Shown piece after piece: positions 23,990 through 35,299 of a stretch of DNA of 64,000 nt. The notes beneath the pieces were generated by a model. It was not told the origin of the DNA. It searched no databases and saw nothing but the letters and a program-made list of their open reading frames with translations. How positions within the stretch are numbered: position 1 is the stretch's first letter; each line of letters opens with the position of its first letter. Made by a program: the position numbers and the translations under genes. This stretch comes from Piezodorus guildinii (taxonomy: Eukaryota > Arthropoda > Insecta > Hemiptera > Pentatomidae): NCBI GenBank assembly GCA_023052935.1, contig CM041292.1, positions 99,619,587-99,683,586 on the forward strand, written 5' to 3'.

Positions 23990-24610
23990 CTCGACTGTAT
24001 TTGAGGAAAGGCTGAACAGGAATATTTATACAAGATTCATCTTCAGTACCTCAAGGAGACCTTCTGTGACCCACTCATACAGCTTGTTGATTTAATCCAT
24101 TCCAGGACACGTAGACAATCTTTCCTTGTTTGCCAAATTATTAATTCCCTGCACCTTCCATACATCCACAGTACTGGACACATTAAATCAGCAGTCTAAT
24201 CATTGGAAACTAGATAACACCATTCTGACTCACAAATGCCTACTAACAGAAAGAAAAAGTTTGACCATTCCATTTTGTATGCTCTACTACCATCTGGATT
24301 CCAGCTCTCTTTCCGATGGCGCGACATGACGTGTAGACCCTTTGACGTGCACTAAACACAGGTTTCCTAGGATTCCACACTGAGGTTCTCAATATACTCA
24401 AACGTATCCTCCAGTTAGCTGACAGGCTTCAAACACCCGACGAAGAAATTATGAGGAGATCCTTATTTATTTATATGAATGAAAAAAATCCTTTCGGGGC
24501 TATGATTAAAACTCTCAACCGACTAGCGTACTAGTCAAAAAGACAAAGACTCACCAATTTCTAGCCCGCTCTACTGCCATCTGGAATTCTCTGGAGACCA
24601 ATCTTTGAAA
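23990..24610 (+). pseudogene. Unrecognised coding-like region, copy 1
   Basis: Base composition is near 42% GC and codon-like, but frames are broken. One stretch ends in a frame reading MRRSLFIYMNEKNPFGAM, and a following stretch reads ARSTAIWNSLE, which resembles the tail of some LINE pol proteins. I cannot name the family. Copy 2 keeps a longer frame (28455-28664), so copy 1 carries extra bases. Confidence 0.35.
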
Positions 24611-25230
24611 AAACGCAAAAATGCATTATTTGTAGTATCCACTCACGAGAGTTGTCTTATAATTTCGGGACTTCTGAAGTGGTAAATGTGTATTTTTTCT
24701 GGTTCAAAGATTAGGCAATTAAATTATTTTACATATGAGAATCTTGAATGTTTTGGAAGGACTATAGCTCACGAGTTTGTTATCATTGCTTCCAAAACAG
24801 TTTTTAAATGGGTGTTTTGCAGTCACTATTTCGAACGGTATCCCTTCCGTAGCATTGAATTTTTAATATTTCTGTTTGTTCTCTTATATGAGTTATACAA
24901 GTTCTTTCACGTCAAGTTTTGATCACATTACATAATCTCTGCTAGTTTTTTGTGTTCTAAATTTCTTTCTTATATTATTGCTAACATCCAGTTAATAATA
25001 AAAGTGGCTGTTATTAATTTTATTTTATAATGAGTTTAATCGATAATGAAAGAACGCCATGGTTGTTTTTAAAAAAATACTGTTAATGAGATTTATATTG
25101 TATAAATCAATCTCAGATCACTCTTATCGATGCCCTCACTGAAACAGCATGTGATATTACTGAATAAATATATATATATTTTCTGATTACCTGTATAATT
25201 TCTTCGATATTCTAATTACTTTTAATATGT

Positions 25231-25880
25231 TTAATATATTCTATAGTTACCTAATATATAATATATTTAATATATTCTATAGTTACCTAATATATATTAT
25301 ATTTAATATATTCTATAGTTACCAAATATATAATATATTTAATATATTCTATAGTTACCTAATATATAATATATTTAATATATTCTATAGTTACCTAATA
25401 TATAATATATTTAATATATTCTATAGTTACCTAATATATAATATATTTAATATATTCTATAGTTACCTAATATATATTATATTTAATATATTCTATAGTT
25501 ACCTAATATATAATATATTTAATATATTCTATAGTTACCTAATATATAATATATTTAATATATTCTATAGTTACCTAATATATATTATATTTAATATATT
25601 CTATAGTTACCTAATATATAATATATTTAATATATTCTATAGTTACCAAATATATATTATATTTAATATATTCTATAGTTACCTAATATATATTATATTT
25701 AATATATTCTATAGTTACCTAATATATAATATATTTAATATATTCTATAGTTACCTAATATATAATATATTTAATATATTATATAGTTACCTAATATATA
25801 ATATATTTAATATATTCTATAGTTACCTAATATATAATATATTTAATATATTCTATAGTTACCTAATATATTCTATAGTT
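25231..25880. repeat. 36-bp minisatellite, about 18 units
   Basis: The unit reads ACCTAATATATAATATATTT followed by AATATATTCTATAGTT. Variation is mainly A/T at one position, plus ACCAAAT variants and one TTATATAG variant. Because 36 is divisible by 3, it gives a spurious 230-codon open frame. Confidence 0.95.
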
Positions 25881-26044
25881 ATTTTCTATACATTCTCATG
25901 TTCGATTGCTTCAACATGATCTTCATCGATGTTTTATTAATATACTTTTATTTATGCATTTTTTATAGATTAATGAATAATTCAAATAATTTTCTTATAT
26001 ATTTACTTCTTTAACTGGATTTGTAGTTTTCAACAATACTACTA

Positions 26045-26222
26045 ATCTATTTATATAAAATGACAACGCGATTTTGGTTTTCGCTGACTCGTTCAAAACC
26101 ACTGAACGGATTTTGACACGGTTTTTACTATCATTTAGGACATTTTTCCTCAAGGTTAATAAGTAAAATACAATGGAATTCAGCTATTCTTTTAACTAGA
26201 AAAATAAGTTTTCTGTAACTAA

Positions 26223-26267
<45 letters not shown>

Positions 26268-26637
26268 TATATATATAAGTTGTGCATTAGGGAGGTTATG
26301 GTGACTCATGGTGATTGTATAGGTTATATACTTTATGAAGTAGTCGAGATTTTATAAAAAAGCTATTATGTATAAAGTCGTACGTAAGTTGTTAAAATAA
26401 AGGAAAAGTTATAAACTAATACTGTTAGTAATTATTTCTACTTAGAGATCATTTTACAAAAAATAGTAGTTACACTGTAAACTAAATGGGACTCAGATGG
26501 AAACTAAATTAACTTTAATACATTAAAATGTATTTAGAAAAAGTTCTTACGAAATTTTAATTTATAATGAACCGAATAAAATAGGATTTGTTTATATATA
26601 ACAAATTTTGATTTTTTGACCAATTCATGTTTCTAAT
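26045..26637 (-). repeat. Repeat family C, 3' part
   Basis: The reverse complement matches the family C element at 56415-57943: GTCCCATTTA, AGCAACTTACGTACGA-like, ACCTCCCTAAT and the terminal CATTTTATATA. The 5' part of the same element resumes at 31197-31385, beyond an inserted Jockey. Confidence 0.7.
26227..26277. repeat. (AT)n microsatellite, interrupted
   Basis: Long AT run with TTA interruptions, inside family C. Confidence 0.9.
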
Positions 26638-26642
26638 TTCTG
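26638..26642. repeat. Target-site duplication (left) of Jockey-3
   Basis: TTCTG here and at 31197-31201; the family C sequence has CAGAA once at this place on its own strand. Confidence 0.6.
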
Positions 26643-26910
26643 CCCTCACTTAGATCCCGAAATTGCATCTACAGGCCTCCAAACGCACCTTTCTCAAATT
26701 GAAGACTGGTGTAACAACTGGAGAATCAAAGTCAATCAATCCAAATGCAAACATGTCACCTTTACCCTTCGAAGACAATCCTGCCCTCCAGTTCTCTTTG
26801 ACTACGTTCCGCTTCCTTTCTCCGACACAGTTCTTGGCTTCCTTCTGGACAAAAGACTAACTTGGAACTCGCATACTAGACTTAAACGACAAGAACTTAA
26901 TCGACGATTT
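26643..26910 (+). pseudogene. Jockey-3 RT fragment, cut by the duplication breakpoint
   Basis: It encodes the region just after the FADD core: LSQIEDWCNNWRIKVNQSKC and KHVTFTLRRQSCP, then FLLDKRLTWNSHTRLKRQE after a frameshift. The match stops at 26910, where the sequence jumps to the start of duplication copy 2. The rest of this LINE continues at about 30536. Confidence 0.85.
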
Positions 26911-28264
26911 GCCGCAACGTTTTTTCTACTCTCTCTAAAGTAAGAAAATTTTGAATATTAATTTTTTTGTTTACTTCCTGTAACATATTAATGAACAATA
27001 TAGAATGGAAAAGTATAGTTATCATGAAAATTTTCTACTTTGATTTCGAAAAAAAAACACGTTGTAGGGTGCAATGAGTTTTACTTAAGGGCTTTAGAAG
27101 ATGATCTGATCCTTTGTTCTTTATAAGACATATCTCGACATTGATTGTGATAAATTATGATTGGAAAATACATTGTAAAAGAAAGTACCAATATTTTCAC
27201 TTTTAATAGTAATAGTAGAAACCTAGAAACTTACCTCCAAACTCACTCTTCTTTATATGATAAACATGTTCCATTTGAGTTATTCTTATAGATTTCTGCA
27301 TAAATGGGAAGAAAAATAACTATAATAGGCCTTTTTTTTTTTCTTACACCTTTTTTTATTTTTAATCCGGTCAATAAAATTTATTCAGGAAAAAATCAAA
27401 AAGCGAAAACGAGACAATTAATTTAAATTATTTTTTTTATTAATCATTCTTAGCTATTTTTATTGGAAATAATATTTAAGGTTTTCCTTTAATCACATTT
27501 GAAGGTAGAACTATTGATGTTTTAAAAGTGTACGTTCGGCACAATCAACTTTTTGAGAATTCACAATTTTATTATATTAAAGAAATGTAATAATTTCAAT
27601 AAACTTCAATATAAAAAAAAAAGAAGGTAACATTGATTGACGAAAATATTTATTTCAGATTAACTAATATAGGAATAATAACCATAAAAATTTCCTCAAT
27701 CTCAACTATTATAATAATCGAACGGGGCATATAATCTACTATAGATAATATATGTTTGTATCACAATACAGCATTGACAGTAAAGAAGTCTTCTTCAGGT
27801 AAGCTAAGACCCATAAAGATAAACCTCCCTTACTACTAACTACTGCACAGACCCCATTGGCCGTCAATTGGGCCAATAAGAAGAGGCGGCAGTGAAAAGA
27901 GCTCGAAGGCAGCCAATCGGAGGGATTGAGAGAGGCGACAGGAGAGTAATGCCAGAGGACTGGATTAGGGGCTCCAATCCAATTTGGGGCCTCCTTATCC
28001 TACCACTTCACAGCTGTCCGGCCCCTCCCCTCCACAGGTGGCATACTGCCTTATTTACATTTAGTGCTTCCCATCTAAGTTAGCAACTGTAAACTTGTGG
28101 AAGAATAATAGCCATAGAATAGAATAGGTATAGTTTATTATAACTGATTATTGTTTTGCTTTAGTGGACTCTCGACTGTATTTGAGGAAAGCTGACAGAA
28201 TATAAACAGATTCCTTTTCCCTTACCTCAAGGAAACCTTCCTGTGACCCACTCATACAGCTTGT

Positions 28265-28664
28265 TGATTTAATCATGATTCCTGGACACGTAGACAATAC
28301 TTTCCTTGTTTGCCAAATTATTAATTCCCTGCACCTTCCATACATCCACAGTACTGGACAAATTAAATCAGCAGTCAAATCATTGGAAACTAGATAACAC
28401 CATTCTGTCACGCTACTAAAACCATATCTCTTCTGGATTCCAGCTCTCTTTCCGATGGCGCGACATGAGTGTAGACCCTTTGACGTGCTAAAAGGTTTCC
28501 TAGGATTCCAAACTGAGGTTCTCAATTACTCAAAGTATCTCCAGTTAGCTGACAGGCTTCAAACACCCGACGAAGAAATTATGAGGAGATCCTTATTTAT
28601 TTATATGAATGAAAAAAATCCTTTCGGGGCTATGATTAAAACTCTCAACCGACTAGCGTACTAG
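28265..28664 (+). pseudogene. Unrecognised coding-like region, copy 2
   Basis: A frame at 28280-28394 reads through GHVDNTFLVCQIINSLHLP and another at 28455-28664 through FQTEVLNYSKYLQLADRL to a stop (69 codons). Composition and lack of low complexity suggest true former coding sequence. No family recognised: possibly a LINE tail or a host exon. The GC-richer CCAAT island lies about 400 bp upstream. Confidence 0.35.
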
Positions 28665-28989
28665 TATAATTTCTTCGATATTCTAATTACTTTTAATATG
28701 TTTAATATATTCTATAGTTACCTAATATATAATATATTTAATATATTCTATAGTTTGTTCTATATTATTGCTAACATCCAGTTAATAATAAAAGTGGCTG
28801 TTATTAATTTTATTTTATAATGAGTTTAATCGATAATGAAAGAACGCCATGGTTGTTTTTAAAAAAATACTGTTAATGAGATTTATATTGTATAAATCAA
28901 TCTCAGATCACTCTTATCGATGCCCTCACTGAAACAGCATGTGATATTACTGAATAAATATATATATATTTTCTGATTACCTGTATAAT

Positions 28990-29715
28990 TTCTTCGATAT
29001 TCTAATTACTTTTAATATGTTTAATATATTCTATAGTTACCTAATATATAATAGTGTCTATAGATACAAATTATATCCTTATATTTAATATATTCCCATG
29101 ATTAAAACTATCAACCGATATTACTTAAACATAGATCCTATAGTTACCTAATTATAATCTAATCTTAAACATTTCTGAAGAAACCAAAAATATAATTATA
29201 TCTAAATTTCTATATTACTCTAATATATAAAATTTAATTTATTCTTTAAAGATTACCAATTAAATTATATTTAATATAAATCTTGAATGTTTACTAATAT
29301 AGTCAATTTTTTATATCTTCCAAAAAGTTTTAAATTTTTTCAGTCACTATTTGAATATATTCCTAGCATTGAATATATATATTATTTTATTATTCTTATA
29401 GTTACATCTTTATATTTATCAATATATTTAGTATTTTATAGTTACCAAATTTATTATATTTATATATTCATCAGTTATAATAAAATGGCTGTTATAATTT
29501 AATTATTATAATAGTTTAATCGATAATAATAAATATTTTTTTAAAAATATTTAATGATTTATACTAATATATAATAATTTCAATATCATTATGATCCCAC
29601 TGATACACTAAAATATATAATTTGATATTTAATATTTATATTCTATAGTTACTTAATATATAATATATTCTAATATTTCTATAAGTTACCTAATATATTC
29701 TATAGTTATCTTCTA
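28990..29715. repeat. Degraded minisatellite region in copy 2
   Basis: Scattered TATAGTTACCTAATATA pieces replace the regular 36-bp array of copy 1, with many indels. Confidence 0.7.
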
Positions 29716-29869
29716 TACATTCTCATGTTCAATTGCTTCAACATGCATGCATTCATCGATGTTTTATTAATGTACTTTTATTTATGCATTTTTTATAGAT
29801 TAATGAAAATTCAAATAATTTTCTTATATATTTACTTCTTTAACTGGATTTAAGTTTTCAACAATACTA

Positions 29870-30360
29870 CTAATCTATTTATATAAAATGACAACGCGAT
29901 TTTGGTTTTCGCTGACTCGTTCAAAACCACTGAACGGATTTTGACAGGTTTTTACTATCCATTTAGGACATTTTTTCCTAAGGTTAATTAAGTAAAATAC
30001 AATGGAATTCAGATTTTCTTTTAACTAGAAAAATAAGTTTTCTGTAACATACAAATAGTATAAAAATTATATAATATTATAAGATAATATAAAGTATGTA
30101 TTTGCATTAGGATTATGGTGATTGTATATTATATACTTCATGAAGTAGTCGAGATTTAAAAAAGCTATATTAAGTCGACGTAGTTGTTAAATAAGAAGTA
30201 AACAATATGTTAGTAATTATTTCTACTTATGTCATTCGTGTCACTTAAATTGATAAAGGAAAATTACTATACTTGTATTAGAAGTTCTTAGAATTAACGA
30301 ATAAAGATTTTATATAAACAAGCTATTAATTTGCCTACTTAAAAATGATCTATAGCCTAA
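29870..30360 (-). repeat. Repeat family C, duplicated degraded copy
   Basis: Counterpart of 26045-26637 with many small deletions; the AT microsatellite is almost gone. Confidence 0.65.
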
Positions 30361-31196
30361 CGCAACCTTTAATAAAGGTAACAACTGGAAAAAGTCTAAT
30401 CAAATGCAAACATACTTACCTTCGAGAAATCTATATTAATTTCTCACTTCGACAGTCCTTGGCTTCCTTCTGGACAAAAGACTAACTTGGAACCCGCATA
30501 CTAGACTTAAACGACAAGAACTTAATCGACGATTTGGATAATTAATACAGACTACTGAACAGAAATTCTAAATTATCTATCGAGAACAAACTGCTTATCA
30601 TACAAGACAGTAATGAAACCTATCTGGACCTACGGACCTGAACTGTGGGGGACAGCCAAATTTTCTAACATCAAACGCATTCAATCCTTCCAATCAAAAG
30701 TCCTCCGAACAATAGTTAATGCTCCTTATTATGTATCCAACCATACCTTACACCGCGACCTAAATATTCCATTTATTTTAGACCTTATACCATTAAAATT
30801 CTCTAAATTCCATCAGAACCTTATCCATCACCCTAATCCCCTAGCTCAATCCTTATCCAGCTCCACACATCCTTACCATCCTCCTAGAAGGTTGAAACGG
30901 CAGTGGCCTCGAGACCTCTTGTAAAATGTATATTGGAGTTCTAGCATTGGCTAGATTCTCCACTCACGTGCTGTATGCTTGTGAATTGTATATAGGTATG
31001 AGTGACTTTTGTAAATATTTTTATTGATTTTGTTTTGTAAATATTTATATTGCATTATTATTATATAAATTTATTGTTTTGTATATATCGTGTGAATGCA
31101 GTATTAATGCTGTACTTTATCCCTATTAAAAGGTCCTAAATTGGACAGATTGTAATGTTGCTCAATAAAGAATTGTTTATAAAAAAAAAAAAAAAA
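30361..31196 (+). mobile_element. Jockey-3 3' part with A-tail
   Basis: A degraded duplicate of 26643-26910 leads at 30536 into unique RT C-terminus, 3' UTR and a 16-A tail (31181-31196). Followed by TTCTG, the presumed target duplication, and then the 5' part of family C. Confidence 0.85.
30536..30923 (+). pseudogene. Jockey-3 ORF2 C-terminus
   Basis: From 30613 the frame is open to the natural TAA near 30922: IWTYGPELWGTAKFSNIKRI, then FQSKVLRTIVNAPYYVSN and a C-terminal RRLKRQWPRDLL. It shows the frame that the 44-kb copy has lost just after ELWG. It lacks endonuclease and RT core because the insertion was 5'-truncated. A frameshift lies near 30600. Confidence 0.85.
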
Positions 31197-31385
31197 TTCT
31201 GACGATGATTAAATATAATTATTAATAGACGTTATATAATAAACTTGCTATGTGCACTTCTCGTTACGAAGAACTCATAATCCCAAAGTAATAAACTTTT
31301 AATTGGTCAACCAGAAGTTTTTTAAACATAAATGACATCACATTTAAACTGCACCCATGCGAAGCAAGGGCGTGTCGCTAGCATA
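31197..31385 (-). repeat. Repeat family C, 5' end
   Basis: In reverse it begins CTAGCGACACGCCC with a GCTTCGCATGGGTG segment, as at 56417-56450. It is the other half of the element at 26045-26637. Confidence 0.75.
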
Positions 31386-32365
31386 ATATAAAATCGTATT
31401 TAAAACATAGAGTATTTATATATAAGTATTGTAAATAAACCATTACCTCCCAAAGATCATTATTTTACTAACACCTATTTTTACCTGCACATCTGGCGGC
31501 TACTGTCCTTTACAATAATAAAACAGTTTTTTTTTATGTAATATCACAACTTTAATAACAATTTAGAGTTGTTTTTTTACAAGAGGTCTACATATAATTC
31601 TACTATTAAACTGACCACTCATCTCTAGACTATGAATTTATCTATCAAAATAAAGAACCGGCTAGTATTTGAGGAAGAGAATTCAGTTTATTTATAAAAG
31701 AGTTATCAGAGGTGGTGCCCCATCTCTACGAGATAACCCTCCCTCGACCCACCATTATTTTAACGGCACCTTGAACAGTTGAGGAAAAAGGGGCGATTTC
31801 CCCCATACTCCACACCCCTCCTTATCCTCTTTCAGTTCCGGGCGATCATCACCTAAACGACTCCTGCACTTCCAGTTGGGAGGATCTCACTGTTCCCCTG
31901 GCAACAATGGAGCTTCATCAAAACCAAGAATCTCCAAAGAATAGATTATGGTCCTCCTTAAACTTATTTTGGGTTGAAATATATTTTTCCAAACCCCTAT
32001 TTAAGGAGCCATTGGATCACGTAGTTTTCAAATCTGGTTATTTATTACTTGTAATAAATTTTCTATTTTTACGCTCAACTATTGGCGTCTAAAACCTGTG
32101 AAAAACTGTCGCACTCACGAGTAGTATCTAGCGCCATTTTGGCCAAAGAGGTATTCCATGCTTTTCCCCTTTATAAACTAAGTCCGCGCTACATCGTGAG
32201 AGAAGAGGTTGGTGAAAATTCTTAAGAGCTAGGTATTGTGAATATTTATTACAAATTAATTCGCATAATAAATTTAATTATAATACTTTTAAAAATCCTA
32301 TGACATAAATATTATTAAAAAAATATATAAAAACTAAAAGATAATGTAATATAAAAACAAACAAA
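31386..32365. other. Spacer with GC-richer patch
   Basis: About 31690-31910 is GC-richer and single-copy in the window; no convincing coding frame (the 61-codon frame at 31907-32092 is not supported). Confidence 0.35.
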
Positions 32366-33140
32366 ATAATCTGTTGCGGGCAACACACGACTTTCACGTA
32401 CCTCCGCTTTTAAAATCGATTAAAGAATTTTTAAATACAGTTAGAGATAAAAAGGAGTGAAACCATTTGAAATCTCCCTCATGCCAACCCATGCTACGTT
32501 TATCAAATATAACTCATTTGTTGATTGTAACTTATACAGGTGCAAATAAAATATTAATTTCAAAAAAAAATAATAATTAATTAAATTCAATTTATATAGA
32601 AACATGTGTTTTATTAGAACATCGATTACATTATTATCTAAAATAATCATCTAGTTTTAGTTTTATAGCTTTTCATCATTATTTATTAACATTTACAAGC
32701 TTCTGTATAAGATAATGTTTTTCCCAATATCTTCAGCTTTCCAACGGTATATTATACATGTATATTACTGTTCTTAAGTTAAAAAACAAAAAATTGCATT
32801 AAAAAAAATATTTATTCAGTTTTCTCCTTCAGTTGGATATTGAAATCGTTTAACTTATATAGTTACTTGCATTTTGGCAGTGGTAACAAGATAATATAGT
32901 TATTTTTATAGAATCTACAAAATTAAAGGTTTTTTAGCAATGCTAAAAAGTTGATATGGAGTTTATAAAATTTGATAAAAACTACAAACTTAAAGGTACA
33001 TTGGTAGATGAAAATTTAAAATATCGTCATTTAAGTCCTGTTTGACAGTTTTAATGAGAATGTGACCTACATTATATTAAAACTATTTAGCGACGATTTA
33101 GCGAGTTTAATCAAAATCATTACAGTCATTTCTGGGAAAA
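32366..33140 (-). repeat. Repeat family A, left end missing
   Basis: It starts with the right terminus GTTGCGGGCAACACACGACT and runs through the internal blocks to the GCGAGTTTAATCAAAATCAT block, then stops. Confidence 0.7.
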
Positions 33141-33374
33141 TTAAAAAAAAAGTTTTTATCGTTTTTATAAGTATTAATTTAAAAGTAATGTTACTTAAGC
33201 ATATTATTATTATGTATATATACATGCATACTCAATTTTATTGTGACCTGAAATTTATTGCCTTGAGAGAGCACAAGAATATTCCTTTATTAAGATTTAA
33301 TGCCCCAATTCACTGCAAGGGGATGAAGGAGGGCAATGTACAGGTTTCCACTTCTTTGCTTAAATAATTTTAGC

Positions 33375-33465
33375 TCTTCAGGGCGGAAATCGAATCCTCA
33401 ACGCCTCCGCGAGCCCTACCCTCTACCGCTCCGAATATCTGTTGCTCTTTCCTTGGGGTGGGGAG
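33375..33465 (-). mobile_element. tRNA-like SINE head
   Basis: In reverse: GGAGCGGTAGAGGGTAGGG (A-box-like) followed about 35 bp later by AGGATTCGATTTCC (B-box-like). The A-rich tail expected of a SINE is not clear. Confidence 0.45.
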
Positions 33466-33469
33466 AGTA

Positions 33470-34067
33470 TAAAATAAAATAAAAAAGTAATGGATTCCTT
33501 TTAATACTTTTCATATATCGTCGGTTAAAAACATGACAATCGAGATTTTATTAGAATCGTAAAGTGAGATAATGCCTGAGAATTGCCACGAATGTTATTT
33601 ATTGAAAAAGAAAAAAAAAAAAGGAATAAAAACTGGGAGGAGAGAAATTGAGTTTCCCTTGACCTCTATTACTTCCTGCAAGATTTCCATATATATTGTT
33701 CGCCTTTCTTATTTCTTTTCGGACCAACTTCCTGAAATAAAGAGGAAAAGGAATATTTCTAATGCACAACGATATCCGCTTTGCGTCAAAAATTTTATTA
33801 ACCTGGGTATTACTGGAAATTTATACTTTTGATAAGAAATATCAATTGACGGGGGTCGATGAAATAGTCTTGAATTGCTTTTCATATATTTCGATCCAGA
33901 TTATATGTCATTGTGGCATCTCACATTTAAGGGCACCTTAAAGTTCAGCAGCTAGAGATGGAAAAGGATAAAATTGAGTTAATTTTGTTGTTATATTCTG
34001 TTTTGTCTATAATCACTGTCACTATATCTTCTTTTTTGTCAAATCCCTAATTCAAGAAAGTTATTCG
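33470..34067. other. Spacer
   Basis: No supported feature; short frame 33572-33832 has no family resemblance. Confidence 0.35.
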
Positions 34068-34075
34068 GGTCAGGA

Positions 34076-35127
34076 TAGTGTTGTAAAAAAAGGCTCGAGA
34101 ATTGAAGGCGCAGCTCGAGCGCAGAAAGCGTGAGCCTAGAAGCCTTGGCTGGAGCCCCCAGCTCAAAAGGCTCAAGCTTATAAACTATAATTAACCCCGA
34201 GACAATTTTTAGGTAGATTTTCTCTCAGAAATTCCAATGTTTTTTCCGGCTCTATCTTAAAAAAGAATCAATGAATTTTCACCATTTTGACTATTTTGAA
34301 ATAGACTAATACGAGGATAAACATATAGTTTTCCCTCTAATATCCATTCACTTTTCCGGGGATCTATCTCATTAAACGTATCAATAAATTTTCGCCATGT
34401 CGACTATTGTCCGACTATTTTGAGGTAGGATATTAAGAAAAAAACAAACTTTTCCTCAGAATTATTTTCACTTTTCCGGCTGAATCTTGTAAATGGACAA
34501 TGGATTTTCACTGTATAATAATTTCCCCCAATTTTGGGGTAGAATGATACAAACATTAGCAAAAATTTTTTCCTGATATTCCAATTCCAAAATCTTTGAT
34601 CCTTTATGAGATAAAGTCGGAAAAGCTAATGCAAATTTGGAGGAAAATATATGTTATTCTCGTGTTAGTGTACTTCAGAATAGTCGAAATAGTGAAATTT
34701 CATAAATTTGTTAGGCGAAATGGAGCCGTAAATGCGAATGGAAATTCGTGAAAAATATATATTGATTCTCATGTTAGTCTACCTCAAAATAGTCGAAATG
34801 GTGCAAATTTATTAATTCGTTCACGAAATAGTAGGAACCGGAAAAGCGAATAGAAATTCGGGGAAAATTAAATTTTCTACGAGTCTAATTTTTGTACTAA
34901 TCTTCCTGAATTGGTGGGAAATTCAGATTCGGGGAAATGTTGATGTTTATTATACAGCGACAATGTCTGTAAAACTTTTAATTAACAAGATGTATCAAGC
35001 CTATCACAGTGGTTCATAAAAGTTGAGATGAAACTCGAGTCTTTTAGGATAAGGCTCGAGTCGTGGAAGTTCGAGCGTTTAGGGCTCGAGGCATATAGCC
35101 TTCTAGCTCAGCTCTTTTACAACACTA
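34076..35127. mobile_element. Non-autonomous hAT-like DNA transposon
   Basis: Perfect 13-bp terminal inverted repeats TAGTGTTGTAAAA (34076-34088; reverse complement 35115-35127). Flanks GGTCAGGA (34068-34075) and GGTCAGGG (35128-35135) are an 8-bp target duplication with one change. An 8-bp duplication and TAGTGTTG-type ends are hAT hallmarks. Both subterminal regions are rich in GGCTCGAG / CTCGAGCC. The interior has no ORF and instead holds similar blocks of about 120-140 bp on the left half and their inverted counterparts on the right half (shared GACTATTTTGA and CTTTTCCGG segments). It would need a hAT transposase from elsewhere. Confidence 0.8.
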
Positions 35128-35149
35128 GGTCAGGGAATGGAGGCGGGAC

Positions 35150-35290
35150 ATTAATCTCGAGTTAATAATCCCCAGGCGCCGAGACGAGAACTCAAAATTA
35201 TTTTATTCCAAGTTTTTAGTCAAATTGTTGCAGGAAAACTCGAGTTCTTAACAAGCGCTGACCCACTCTGCCACCCAACTCCCTTTTTCG
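35150..35290 (-). mobile_element. tRNA-derived SINE
   Basis: In reverse, TGGCAGAGTGGGTCAGC fits the RNA polymerase III A box exactly (TRGCNNAGYNGG), followed by GAACTCGAGTTTTCC as a B-box relic. A body with a CGGCGCCTGGGG segment follows. It starts about 20 bp beyond the hAT right end. Confidence 0.55.
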
Positions 35291-35299
35291 ACCTTAGTT

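Larger units (their letters stand above)
22731..26910. repeat. Tandem duplication, copy 1 (4,180 bp)
   Basis: It is repeated as 26911-30535. It starts GCCGCAACG and ends inside the RT of a Jockey fragment, so the duplication breakpoint lies in that LINE. The first ~1.2 kb of the two copies is nearly identical; later parts differ greatly. Confidence 0.9.
26911..30535. repeat. Tandem duplication, copy 2 (3,625 bp)
   Basis: It aligns to 22731-26910. 26911-28110 is nearly identical to copy 1; after about 28190 there are many small deletions, a block equivalent to 24535-24960 is missing, a piece of the minisatellite start occurs out of order at 28664-28755, and the minisatellite itself is reduced to irregular remnants. 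Confidence 0.85.

Noticed and set aside
25231..25880. Possible CRISPR-like array (36-bp repeats)
   Set aside because: Units are contiguous with no unique spacers, and the context is eukaryotic.
25227..25919. 230-codon open frame
   Set aside because: It is a product of the 36-bp tandem repeat, whose period is a multiple of three; there is no non-repetitive coding content.
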